This document shows, in pieces, positions 23,069-30,591 of a DNA stretch of 64,000 nt. The notes under the pieces were generated by a model that had not been told where the DNA came from, made no database searches, and was given only the letters and a program-made list of their open reading frames with translations. Origin of the DNA: Streptomyces shenzhenensis (lineage in GTDB: Bacteria > Actinomycetota > Actinomycetes > Streptomycetales > Streptomycetaceae); contig NZ_JAJONF010000017.1 in assembly GCF_021462265.1 (NCBI RefSeq), positions 62,001 to 126,000 of the forward strand, read 5' to 3'. Each line of letters begins with the position of its first letter. The stretch's first letter is position 1. The position numbers and the translations under genes are program-made.

Positions 23069-24259
23069 TCAGCGGCCGCCGCCGCGGCCCGTGAACGCGC
23101 CGTCGCCGGCGAAGGCCAGTGCGGCGAAGCGTTCGCCGATCAGGCCGTGGGTGGCCGCGTCCGGGTGGAGTCCGTCGGGCAGCGGGAGTCCGGCCGCGTC
23201 GGCCTCGCCGTAGAGGGCACGGCCGTCGAGGTAATGGAGGTGGGGGTCCTCGGCGGCGCGCTGGGCGACGATCCGGGACAGCTCGTCCCGGATGACGCTC
23301 AGGGTGAGTTTGCCGCTCGCGCGCTCGGCCGGGTCGCCGGCGGCCGTGAAGGCGACCCGGCCGGCGCCGAGGGCGCTCAGGTCCATGGCGGTGGGGCCCG
23401 GCGTGTCCTCGTGCATCGGGCACAGGATCGGCGACACGACCAGCAGCGGGGTGGTGGGGTGCCCCTCGCGGACGGTGTCGAGGAAGCCGTGTACGGCGGG
23501 GCCGAAGGCGCGCAGCCGCATCAGATCGGTGTTGACGACGTTGATGCCGAGCTTGAGGCTGATCAGGTCGGCCGGGGTGTCCCGGACGGCACGGGCGGTG
23601 AACGGGTCGAGCAGGGCGCTGCCGCCCAGCCCCAGGTTGACCAGTTCCACGCCGGCGAGCGCGGCCGCCAGCGCGGGCCAGATGGCGGTGGGGCTCGCGG
23701 CGTCGGAGCCGTGGCTGATGGAACTGCCGTGGTGCAGCCAGACCTTGCGGCCGTGGTCGGGTACGGCGGCGAGCGGGGCGTCGGTGCGCAGCGCGACCAG
23801 TTCGGTCGTCTCGTTGTGCGGCAGCCAGATCTCGACGGTCTTCTCGCGCTCGGGCAGCCCGGTGAAACGGAGGGTGCCGACCGGTCCGGGGCGCAGCTCC
23901 GTGGTCCCGGCGCCCAGGTCGACGACCTGGACCGTGCCGCCGGGCACGCTGCCCTGGCCGGCCAGGGTGCCGTCGACGAGCAGGTCGTAGACGCCGTCCG
24001 GGCGGGGCGGCGCGCCGGCGTAGAGCCGCTTGACGGGCAGGGTGTCCAGTTCCACGGCGGTGGCGTGGGTGCGGAACACCAGCCGCACGCCGGAGGGCTG
24101 GGACTCGACCATGGCGAGCTGCGGGTCGTCGCACTGGGCGCGGGCCCGGGCCGGGAGCCGGTGCGGCAGCACGCCGTGCTCGGTGTGCTCCAGGTCCAGG
24201 GCGCCGCGAAGGAGGCTCGCGGTGATCGGGGTGGTGATCCAGCGGGGGTCGGTGTTCAT
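23069..24259 (-). CDS. SGNH/GDSL hydrolase with SsfX3-like N-terminal domain
   Basis: 396 residues from ATG 24259. The first ~160 residues form a beta-rich accessory domain (VRLVFRTHATAVELDT … VYDLLVDGTLAGQG); the C-terminal part is an SGNH hydrolase: block I KVWLHHGSSISHGSDA with nucleophile Ser, block II VNLGLGGSALLDPF, block III LISLKLGINVVNTD (Asn), block V LPDGLHPDAATHGLIGERFA with the DxxH catalytic dyad. SsfX3, from tetracycline biosynthesis, is the family's known acyltransferase; most members are uncharacterised esterases. No signal peptide. It lies 70 bases after the TetR gene on the same strand and is probably co-transcribed. Confidence 0.88.
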   Translation of the reverse strand: MNTDPRWITTPITASLLRGALDLEHTEHGVLPHRLPARARAQCDDPQLAMVESQPSGVRLVFRTHATAVELDTLPVKRLYAGAPPRPDGVYDLLVDGTLAGQGSVPGGTVQVVDLGAGTTELRPGPVGTLRFTGLPEREKTVEIWLPHNETTELVALRTDAPLAAVPDHGRKVWLHHGSSISHGSDAASPTAIWPALAAALAGVELVNLGLGGSALLDPFTARAVRDTPADLISLKLGINVVNTDLMRLRAFGPAVHGFLDTVREGHPTTPLLVVSPILCPMHEDTPGPTAMDLSALGAGRVAFTAAGDPAERASGKLTLSVIRDELSRIVAQRAAEDPHLHYLDGRALYGEADAAGLPLPDGLHPDAATHGLIGERFAALAFAGDGAFTGRGGGR

Positions 24260-24278
24260 CGCCTCTGTTTTCCGTCTG

Positions 24279-24317
24279 CTTTCCGTCGGTGTTCCGTCGG
24301 TGTTCCGTCGCTGTTCC
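24279..24317. repeat. 11-bp tandem repeat between TetR and GDSL genes
   Basis: TGTTCCGTCGG-type units repeat about 3.5 times (24279-24317) in the 70-bp gap between two co-directional genes, ahead of the GDSL start. Confidence 0.8.
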
Positions 24318-24329
24318 CCGCGAAGGAGG

Positions 24330-24902
24330 TCAGGCCGGTGCGGGCCAGTTGCGCAGCAGGGCGTCGAGGGCGTCGAGGACACGGGTCCAGGACTGCTGGC
24401 TGTCGGGGGCGCTGTGGCTGAAGCCGCCGCTCAGTTCCAGGTCGACGAAGCCGTGGAAGACGCTGCCGAGCATCCGGACGGCGTGGGTCTCGTCCGGTTC
24501 GGTCAGGTCGTAGCCGCGCAGGATCGCCCGGGTCATCTGGGCGTGCCGGACGCCGGCGCTCGTCGCGGCCGTCTCCGGGTCGAGGCGCAGCCGGGCCGCC
24601 GTGTAGCGGCCGGGGTGGGCGCGGGCGTAGTCGCGGTAGACGTCGGCGAACGCGACGAGGGCGTCCTTGCCGGCCCGTCCGGCCAGCGCGTCGGCGGCCC
24701 GGTCGGCGAGTTCCTCCAATGCCAGCAGCGCGATCCTCGTCTTCAGGTCCTGGGAGCTCTTGACGTGCGAGTACAGGCTCGCGACCTGCACGTCGAACCG
24801 TCTGGCCAGCGCCGAGACGGTCACCTGGCCGAAGCCGACCTCGTCGGCCAGCTCGGCTCCGGCCCGGACCAGCCGTTCCGTACTCAGCCCCGCTCGTGCC
24901 AC
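24330..24902 (-). CDS. TetR-family regulator (TetR_C-like)
   Basis: 190 residues from ATG 24902. Helix-turn-helix: LVRAGAELADEVGFGQVTVSALARRFDVQVASLYSHVKSSQDL. The C-terminal domain (ALVAFADVYRDYARAHPGRYTA; MLGSVFHGFVDLELSGGFSHS) resembles the WHG-type ligand domain found in many actinobacterial TetR proteins. It is divergent from the FBP-domain gene across a gap with a perfect palindrome and probably heads an operon with the GDSL hydrolase, so it may control both directions. Confidence 0.9.
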   Translation of the reverse strand: MARAGLSTERLVRAGAELADEVGFGQVTVSALARRFDVQVASLYSHVKSSQDLKTRIALLALEELADRAADALAGRAGKDALVAFADVYRDYARAHPGRYTAARLRLDPETAATSAGVRHAQMTRAILRGYDLTEPDETHAVRMLGSVFHGFVDLELSGGFSHSAPDSQQSWTRVLDALDALLRNWPAPA

Positions 24903-24947
24903 ACCCGCTCCTCGTCCTCCCGGTTCTCAGCCTTCAGGAATTATGTA

Positions 24948-24970
24948 TTTGCCTAAAGCTTTTAGGCAAA
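24948..24970. promoter_or_regulatory. TetR operator between TetR and FBP-domain genes
   Basis: TTTGCCTAAA-GCT-TTTAGGCAAA is a perfect 10-bp inverted repeat in an AT-rich island, centred between divergent genes. Its TTGCCT half could serve as the -35 box for both directions (TTAGCG 16 bases on in the plus direction). Confidence 0.75.
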
Positions 24971-24984
24971 TTAGCGTGCGGTGT

Positions 24985-25479
24985 GTGAGACAGCTGACCG
25001 AACAAGAGATCCGTGCCGCGTTCGTGAACTGCACCAAGGGCGCGGCGAAACGCCTGAACATCCCCCACGACCTGGACGAACGACCGTGGGCCGACCTGGA
25101 CTACTTCGGCTGGCGCGACCCCCAGGCACCGGACCGCGCCTACCTGGTGACCGAACTCGGCGACGGCCACGCGCGGGCGGTGGCGCTGCGCTGCCCCAGC
25201 CCCTCCTCCTGGCAGACCCGGCGCAGCATGTGCTCGATCTGCCTGACCACGCACACCGGGGGCGTCTCCCTGATGGTCGCCGCCAAGGCCGGCAAGGCCG
25301 GGCTGCAGGGCAACTCCGTGGGCGCGTACCTCTGCAGCGACCTCGCCTGTTCGCTGTACGTGCGGGGCAAGCGGGACGCGGGGCCGGGCGGGCGCATGCC
25401 GGAGTCGCTCACGCTGGAGGAGAAGATACGGCGGACGGTGACGAACCTCGCCGCGTTCCTGGACAAGGTGACGGCCTGA
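24985..25479 (+). CDS. FBP-domain protein (treble-clef zinc finger, fibronectin-binding-like)
   Basis: 164 residues from GTG 24985; GTG 24976 is an in-frame alternative. Begins VRQLTEQEIRAAFVNCTKGA, typical of the actinobacterial FBP_C family. Cysteines in RSMCSICLTTHTGG and, 30 residues on, LCSDLACSLYVRGKR make a four-Cys zinc-binding treble clef. The family name comes from similarity to a C-terminal domain once linked with fibronectin binding and to EF-G-binding proteins such as FusB; fusidic-acid-type ribosome rescue is a family possibility, not shown here. No signal peptide, so it is cytosolic. Divergent from TetR across a strong palindrome. Confidence 0.85.
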   Translation: MRQLTEQEIRAAFVNCTKGAAKRLNIPHDLDERPWADLDYFGWRDPQAPDRAYLVTELGDGHARAVALRCPSPSSWQTRRSMCSICLTTHTGGVSLMVAAKAGKAGLQGNSVGAYLCSDLACSLYVRGKRDAGPGGRMPESLTLEEKIRRTVTNLAAFLDKVTA

Positions 25480-25489
25480 GCCGACGCCC

Positions 25490-26182
25490 CTAGGGGAAGA
25501 CCAGGCCCACCCCGTGGGCGAGTTGCGCGGCCGCATGGCGGAAGAACCACTCCCGCTCCTCCACGACCCCCTTGAACTGGCCGAACACTTCGAACCCCAC
25601 CAGCCCGAACAACTGGGCCCACGCCGCGGTCATGGCCACCGCCACCTCCGGCGGCAGGCCGGGCATCACCTCGTCGGCCATTCGGCGGGACTCGGGGGCG
25701 AGCTCGGCGGGCACGGGGGTACGGGCCAGACCGCGCCGCTCGAACGCGTCCCGCAGGATCCCGATGAGGACCATGGCGACCCGGGCGGCCGGCGGAATGG
25801 TCGTCTCCGGAGCCGAGTAGCCGGGCACCGGCGAGCCGTAGATCAGCGCGTACTCGTGGGGGTGGGCCAGCGCCCAGCCGCGCACCGCCTCGCACACCGC
25901 CACCCAGCGCCGCGCCGGCGCCGCGTCGGCGACAGCGGCGTGAGCGGCCTCGGCGGCCTCGCCGAGGGAGTCGTAGGCGTCGATGATCAGCGCGGTGAGC
26001 AGGTCGTCACGGCTGGGGAAGTAGCGGTAGAGCGCCGAGGAGACCATGCCGAGCCGGCGCGCGACGGCTCGCAGCGACAGCTTGGCCGCACCCTCGGCGG
26101 CGAGCTGTCTGCGTGCCTCGTCCTTGATGGCCGTGGCGATTTCCGTCCTGGCTCGCGCGCGGGCGCCCTGCGGGGTGGTCAT
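25490..26182 (-). CDS. TetR-family regulator
   Basis: 230 residues from ATG 26182. Helix-turn-helix: ARTEIATAIKDEARRQLAAEG, LSLRAVARRLGMVSSALYRYFPSRDDLLTALI. The C-terminal domain (ARRWVAVCEAVRGWALAHPHEYALIYGSPVPGYSAPE) fits the common TetR_C_13/WHG group of Streptomyces. It faces the deazaflavin oxidoreductase gene, and two matching palindromes occupy the 206-bp gap; it most likely represses that gene and perhaps itself. It ends 11 bases from the FBP gene, convergently. Confidence 0.92.
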   Translation of the reverse strand: MTTPQGARARARTEIATAIKDEARRQLAAEGAAKLSLRAVARRLGMVSSALYRYFPSRDDLLTALIIDAYDSLGEAAEAAHAAVADAAPARRWVAVCEAVRGWALAHPHEYALIYGSPVPGYSAPETTIPPAARVAMVLIGILRDAFERRGLARTPVPAELAPESRRMADEVMPGLPPEVAVAMTAAWAQLFGLVGFEVFGQFKGVVEEREWFFRHAAAQLAHGVGLVFP

Positions 26183-26300
26183 GGGGAGCAGTTTGCCACG
26201 CTCGCAGAGCGGTGCACACGGTTTGGAGCAGTGCACTTGTTGTGGTTCGGTGCTCACGGATGAGGGCAGCGATCACGAAGGAGTGCGGTGCTCAAAAAAG

Positions 26301-26313
26301 AGAGCACTGCTCT
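26301..26313. promoter_or_regulatory. TetR operator site 1 (AGAGCA-C-TGCTCT)
   Basis: Perfect palindrome in the divergent TetR/oxidoreductase gap. It shares the AGAGC…GCTCT arms with the site 54 bp away centre to centre, i.e. about five helical turns, so both can be bound from one face of the DNA. Confidence 0.7.
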
Positions 26314-26353
26314 TGCATTGGAACACCGATCCCCCTCACACTGTTGCTCAAGT

Positions 26354-26368
26354 GAGAGCACCGCTCTC
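26354..26368. promoter_or_regulatory. TetR operator site 2 (GAGAGC-ACC-GCTCTC)
   Basis: Second perfect palindrome, 20 bases before the oxidoreductase start. A related imperfect copy (GAGCGGTGCAC and GAGCAGTGCAC) occurs at 26208-26238 near the TetR start. Confidence 0.7.
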
Positions 26369-26388
26369 CCAATCAAGTGGGGGTCACC

Positions 26389-26868
26389 ATGTCGTCGTCG
26401 CAGTCACAGCGTCAGGCATCGCCCGAGCCGTACTACGTCAAGGCCAACGCGCTGGCCGTCCGCATGAACGGCCTCGTCGGCTGGCTCGCCCGGCACGGGA
26501 TCAGCTTCGCGGGCAGCGCGGAGCTGTCCGTGCGCGGCCGCAAGAGCGGCAAGATGCAGCGCGTCCCGGTCAACCCGCACACGTACGACGGCGGCCAGTA
26601 CCTGGTCTCGGCGCGCGGCAACTCCCAGTGGGTGCGGAACATGCGTGTGGCCGGCGGTGGCGAGCTGCGGGTGGGGCGGAAGGTGCAGGAGTTCACCGTG
26701 GTGGAGCTTCCCGATGCCGAGAAGCTCCCGGTGCTGCGGGCCTACCTGGAGAAGTGGGGCTGGGAGGTCAAGCAGTACTTCCCCGGGGTGACGGCCAGGT
26801 CCTCCGACGACGAACTCGTCGCGGCCGGCGCCGACCACCCCGTCTTCCGGGTCACCGTCAGGAAGTGA
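26389..26868 (+). CDS. F420/deazaflavin-dependent nitroreductase-family oxidoreductase
   Basis: 159 residues from ATG 26389 after a GTGGGGG ribosome site. Split-barrel fold of the Ddn/F420H2-dependent reductase family: YYVKANALAVRMNGLVGWLARHGISFAGSAELSVRGRKSGK … RVPVNPHTYDGGQYLVSARGNSQWVRNMRVAGGGELRVG. Relatives reduce quinones, nitroimidazoles or enones with F420H2 and protect against oxidative or drug stress. It is regulated, by position, by the divergent TetR protein. Its last 11 bases overlap the 3' end of the geranylgeranyl reductase family gene on the other strand. Confidence 0.9.
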   Translation: MSSSQSQRQASPEPYYVKANALAVRMNGLVGWLARHGISFAGSAELSVRGRKSGKMQRVPVNPHTYDGGQYLVSARGNSQWVRNMRVAGGGELRVGRKVQEFTVVELPDAEKLPVLRAYLEKWGWEVKQYFPGVTARSSDDELVAAGADHPVFRVTVRK

Positions 26869-28141
26869 CGGCCTCCTCGTCGGCGGCGTCCTCGGCGGGG
26901 GTGTTCTCCTTCGCCGCCGGCCCCGGGTCGAACGCCGTGAGGGCGCGCTGGGCCAGCGGGTGGGAGCGGATGAGCTCGCCGAGGGAGGTCCGGCCCTGGG
27001 TGATCTCCTTGAACGCCCGCCAGGCGGGACGGAACCCGGTCAGCGCCGCGTGGAACAGCCCTGGCCGGCGTTCGAACACCGCGAGCATCCGCTTGCCGAC
27101 GCTCATCTCGACGCCGAGGCCCGCCTTGACGGCGAAGGCGTAGTTCAGCGCCTGGCGGCGGGTGTCGACGGCGTCGTGGGCCTCGGCGATCCGCACCGCC
27201 CACTCCCCCGCGAGCCGCCCCGAACGCAGTGCGAAGGAGATGCCCTCACGGGTCCACGGCTCGAGCAGGCCCGCCGCGTCACCGCAGACCAGCACCCGGC
27301 CCCGGGACAGCGGGGAGTCGTCGGCGCGGCAGCGGGTCAGGTGGCCGGAGGAGATGCTCGGCTCGAAGCCGGCGAGGCCGAGCCGGGCGATGAAGTCCTC
27401 CAAGTACCGCTTGGTGGCCGCGCCTTCGCCGCGCGCCGAGATCACGCCGACGGTCAGGGTGTCACCCTTGGGAAAGACCCAGCCGTAACTGCCGGGCATT
27501 GGACCCCAGTCGATGAGGACCCGGCCCTTCCAGTCCTCGGCGACCGTCTCGGGCACCGGGATCTCCGCCTCCAGGCCGAGGTCGACCTGGTCGACCTTCA
27601 CCCCGACGTGGGCGCCTATGCGGCTGGCGCTGCCGTCCGCGCCGACCACCGCGCGGGCCAGCAGGGTCTCGCCGCCCTGGAGCACGACCGCGACCGTCCG
27701 CCGGTCCGGTACCGCCGAGCCGTGCTGCTCGACGCGCTGCACGGCGGCGCCGGTGCGCAGCTCGGCGCCCGCCTTCTGGGCGTGCTCGACCAGCTGCTGG
27801 TCGAACTCGGGCCGGTTGATCAGCCCGAACATCATCTGCTTGGAGCGGCGCGTGCGGGTGAACCGCCCGTTGTTGGAGAAGGTGACGGCGTGCACCCGGT
27901 CTTTGAGGGGCAGCTCGAAGCCGGGCGGCAGCGCGTCGCGCGAGGGGCCGATGATGCCGCCGCCGCAGGTCTTGTACCGGGGCAGCTCGGCCTTCTCCAG
28001 CAACAGCACGCGCCGTCCCGCGACCGCCGCCGCGTAGGCGGCCGAGGCCCCCGCGGGTCCCGCGCCCACCACGACGACGTCCCACACCCGCTGTACGTCG
28101 TCCGCCCGCACGTCGTCCGCCGAAGAATTCTCGCCGCTCAC
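26858..28141 (-). CDS. Geranylgeranyl reductase family FAD-dependent oxidoreductase
   Basis: 427 residues from ATG 28141. FAD-binding Rossmann motif VVVVGAGPAGASAAYAAAVAGRRVLLLEKAELPRYKTCGGG near residues 23-63, the second FAD motif VVGADGSASRIGAHVG, and the DG/GD motif CGDAAGLLEPWTREGISFALRSG. This matches the GGR family (ChlP/DGGR type), which hydrogenate isoprenoid chains such as those of menaquinone or membrane lipids, or hydroxylate aromatics. A paralogue usually lies beside the nuo genes in Streptomyces; none are visible here. The C-terminus has an acidic tail (AEDAADEEAVTS). Confidence 0.88.
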   Translation of the reverse strand: MSGENSSADDVRADDVQRVWDVVVVGAGPAGASAAYAAAVAGRRVLLLEKAELPRYKTCGGGIIGPSRDALPPGFELPLKDRVHAVTFSNNGRFTRTRRSKQMMFGLINRPEFDQQLVEHAQKAGAELRTGAAVQRVEQHGSAVPDRRTVAVVLQGGETLLARAVVGADGSASRIGAHVGVKVDQVDLGLEAEIPVPETVAEDWKGRVLIDWGPMPGSYGWVFPKGDTLTVGVISARGEGAATKRYLEDFIARLGLAGFEPSISSGHLTRCRADDSPLSRGRVLVCGDAAGLLEPWTREGISFALRSGRLAGEWAVRIAEAHDAVDTRRQALNYAFAVKAGLGVEMSVGKRMLAVFERRPGLFHAALTGFRPAWRAFKEITQGRTSLGELIRSHPLAQRALTAFDPGPAAKENTPAEDAADEEAVTS

Positions 28142-28161
28142 GATGGTCCGCTGCTCCGATC

Positions 28162-28204
28162 AAGCCGTAGAAGCCGTATCACGCCGTATCAAGCCGTAGC
28201 CGTA
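28162..28204. repeat. 10-bp tandem repeat upstream of GGR gene
   Basis: Four units of an (A)AGCCGTA(G/T)(A/C)-type 10-mer run head to tail just upstream of the oxidoreductase start, in its likely promoter or 5' leader. Confidence 0.75.
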
Positions 28205-28339
28205 GGTCAGGCCCTGTCCGTCCGTAGGCCGACACCCGCCACCTGTCCCCCCGCATCCTACGGCGGAGATCGCCGCAGGCCACTGTGGGAGGATCGGTCC
28301 ACTCACCAGTTCAACGTCGCACCCACGAGGAGCGTGCCC

Positions 28340-29695
28340 ATGTCGTCCAATCCGGTCGCCGAGACCGTCGCTGCCCTGCTTCCGAGGGCCAAGGCGGAGC
28401 TCGCCGAGCTGGTGGCGTTCAAGTCGGTGGCGGACTTCGCCCAGTTCCCGAAGAGCGAGAGCGAGGGCGCCGCGAACTGGGTGGCCGACGCGCTGCGCGC
28501 CGAGGACTTCACGGACGTCGCCATACTGGACACCCCGGACGGCACACAGTCGGTGTACGGGTGTCTGCCGGGCCCGGAGGGCGCCAGAACGGTCCTGCTG
28601 TACGCGCACTACGACGTGCAGCCGCCGCTGGACGAGGCCGCGTGGACCACCCCGCCGTTCGAGCTGACGGAGCGGGACGGCCGCTGGTACGGGCGCGGTG
28701 CCGCCGACTGCAAGGGCGGCCTGATCATGCACCTGCTGGCGCTGCGCGCGCTCAAGGCCAACGGCGGCGTCCCGGTCACCGTCAAGGTGATCGCCGAGGG
28801 CTCGGAGGAGATGGGCACCGGCGGCCTGGAGCGGTACGCCGAACAGCACCCCGAGCTGCTGGCGGCGGACGCGATCGTCATCGGTGACACGGGCAACTTC
28901 CGGCTCGGGCTGCCGACCGTCACCACGACCCTGCGGGGGATGACCTCCGTCCGCATCCAGATCGACACGCTCCAGGGCAACCTGCACTCGGGCCAGTTCG
29001 GCGGTGCCGCCCCGGACGCGCTGGCCGCGCTGATCCGGGTCCTGGACTCGCTGCGCGCCGAGGACGGTGCCACGACGGTCGACGGGCTCACGCCCGGGAC
29101 CCGCTGGGAGGGCCTGGAGTACGACGAGAAGCAGTTCCGTACGGACGCGAAGGTGCTGGACGGTGTCGGGCTGATCGGCGACGGCTCGGTCGCGGACCGC
29201 ATCTGGGCCGGTCCGTCGGTCACGGTGCTCGGCATCGACTGCCCGCCGGTGGTCGGCGCCACCCCGTCGGTGCAGGCCAGCGCCCGCGCCCTGGTCAACC
29301 TCCGGGTGCCGCCGGGCGTGGACGCGGCGGAGGCGGGCAAGCTGCTCCAGGCCCACCTGGAGGCGCACACGCCGTGGGGTGCGCGGGTGCGGACCGAGCC
29401 GGTCGGCCAGGGCCAGCCGTTCCGCGCGGACACCGGCAGCCCGGCCTACCGGGCGATGGCCGACGCGATGGCGGTCGCCTACCCGGACGAGACGATGCAG
29501 TACGCCGGTCAGGGCGGCTCCATCCCGCTGTGCAACACCCTCGCCGGCCTCTACCCGCAGGCCGAGATCCTGCTGATCGGCCTGAGCGAGCCGAAGGCGC
29601 AGATCCACGCCGTCAACGAGAGCGTGTCCCCCGAGGAGCTGGAGCGCCTGTCGGTGGCGGAGGCGCTGTTCCTGCGGAACTACGCGGCGAGCTGA
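28340..29695 (+). CDS. M20-family dipeptidase
   Basis: 451 residues from ATG 28340, with ACGAGGAGC as a strong ribosome site. Zinc metallopeptidase of the PepV/CNDP type: LLYAHYDVQPPLDEA gives His90 and Asp92, GRGAADCKGGL the bridging Asp123, IAEGSEEMG the catalytic Glu and its zinc-ligand neighbour, VIGDTGNF another ligand, and QIHAVNESVSPEEL the C-terminal His. A lid/dimerisation domain lies between. It hydrolyses short peptides in the cytosol, probably feeding amino acid recycling; the peptide ABC importer 2 kb away may supply substrates (inference). Confidence 0.93.
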   Translation: MSSNPVAETVAALLPRAKAELAELVAFKSVADFAQFPKSESEGAANWVADALRAEDFTDVAILDTPDGTQSVYGCLPGPEGARTVLLYAHYDVQPPLDEAAWTTPPFELTERDGRWYGRGAADCKGGLIMHLLALRALKANGGVPVTVKVIAEGSEEMGTGGLERYAEQHPELLAADAIVIGDTGNFRLGLPTVTTTLRGMTSVRIQIDTLQGNLHSGQFGGAAPDALAALIRVLDSLRAEDGATTVDGLTPGTRWEGLEYDEKQFRTDAKVLDGVGLIGDGSVADRIWAGPSVTVLGIDCPPVVGATPSVQASARALVNLRVPPGVDAAEAGKLLQAHLEAHTPWGARVRTEPVGQGQPFRADTGSPAYRAMADAMAVAYPDETMQYAGQGGSIPLCNTLAGLYPQAEILLIGLSEPKAQIHAVNESVSPEELERLSVAEALFLRNYAAS

Positions 29696-29710
29696 CACAC
29701 CCGGGCCGGC

Positions 29711-29796
29711 CCGCGTACGCGGTCGGGCCTGCTTACGCGGTCGGGCCGCGTACGCGGTGGGCTGCGTACGCGGTGGGCTGCGTACGCGGTGGGCTG
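29711..29796. repeat. 16-18-bp tandem repeat with CGCGTACGCG palindrome, five copies
   Basis: Units of the form CTGCGTACGCGGTGGG repeat five times between the dipeptidase stop and the promoter of the MBL-fold gene. Each unit (except one with CTTACGCG) contains a self-complementary CGCGTACGCG-like core, so the array can fold into several small hairpins and could also act as a terminator. Confidence 0.85.
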
Positions 29797-29858
29797 AATC
29801 GCTCCGCCCACAGCGGAGGGCCCTCGTCCATGGACGGGGGTCTTCCTACGGTCGGGAC

Positions 29859-30581
29859 ATGGACGTCGTCGAGCTGCTCCCCCGGCTGCACCTGCTGCGC
29901 TTCCCGGTGGGCCAGGCCTACCTCTGGCACGACCCGGACACCGGCGCCTCGACGCTGATCGACTCCGGCCCGCCCGGCTCGGGCCGGCCGATCGCCGACG
30001 CGCTCACGGCGCTGGGGCGGTCTCCTTCGGCGGTACGACGGATCGTCCTCACCCACTTCCACGAGGACCACGTCGGCGGGGCCGCCGAGTTCGCCGCGCT
30101 GAGCGGAGCCGAGGTGCTGGCCCACCGCCTGGACGCTCCGGTGATCCGGCGCGAACTCCCTGGCCCGCCAACGGTGTTCGAGGACTGGGAGCTGCCGATC
30201 CGCGCCGCGGTCCTCGAACTGCTGCCCGCCGGCGAGCCGGCGCCCCCGGCCGAGGTGACGGAGCTGTCCGACGGGGACGTCCTGGACTTCGGCGGCGGTG
30301 CCCGGGTCGTCCACGTACCCGGGCACACCCACGGCAGCGTCGCCCTCCATCTGCCGGCGTACGGTGTGCTGTTCACCGGAGACGCGGTGGCGGCCGCCCC
30401 GGCCACGGGTGCGGTGATGCCCGGGGTGTTCAACCTCGACCGGGACGAAGCCGTCGCCTCCTTCCGGCGGCTGGCCGCCCTGGACACGGAGACGGCGTGC
30501 TTCGGCCACGGTGATCCGGTGACCACCGGCGCGGCGCAGGCGCTGCGGGAATCCGCGGACAGCTGTGGACCGCCGCGGTGA
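29859..30581 (+). CDS. MBL-fold metallo-hydrolase
   Basis: 240 residues from ATG 29859; TACGGT about six bases upstream suggests a leaderless mRNA. The metallo-beta-lactamase signature is complete: VLTHFHEDHVGGAAEF (His66, His68, Asp70, His71), HVPGHTHGSVALHLP (third zinc His), LFTGDAVAAAPATG (bridging Asp) and CFGHGDPVTTGA (terminal His). Such small cytosolic members include glyoxalase II-like thioesterases and lactonases; substrate unknown. The protein kinase-like gene begins 10 bases after its stop, so the two are probably co-transcribed. Confidence 0.92.
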   Translation: MDVVELLPRLHLLRFPVGQAYLWHDPDTGASTLIDSGPPGSGRPIADALTALGRSPSAVRRIVLTHFHEDHVGGAAEFAALSGAEVLAHRLDAPVIRRELPGPPTVFEDWELPIRAAVLELLPAGEPAPPAEVTELSDGDVLDFGGGARVVHVPGHTHGSVALHLPAYGVLFTGDAVAAAPATGAVMPGVFNLDRDEAVASFRRLAALDTETACFGHGDPVTTGAAQALRESADSCGPPR

Positions 30582-30591
30582 CCATGGGGGG

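Noticed and set aside
26960..28339. In-frame upstream extension of the dipeptidase, giving a protein of over 900 residues
   Set aside because: The extension is antisense to the geranylgeranyl reductase family gene; the dipeptidase has a strong ribosome site and a family-typical N-terminus at 28340.
29711..29796. CRISPR-like or integron-like repeat array
   Set aside because: Units of 16-18 bp follow each other without spacer sequence, and no cas or integrase gene is near.
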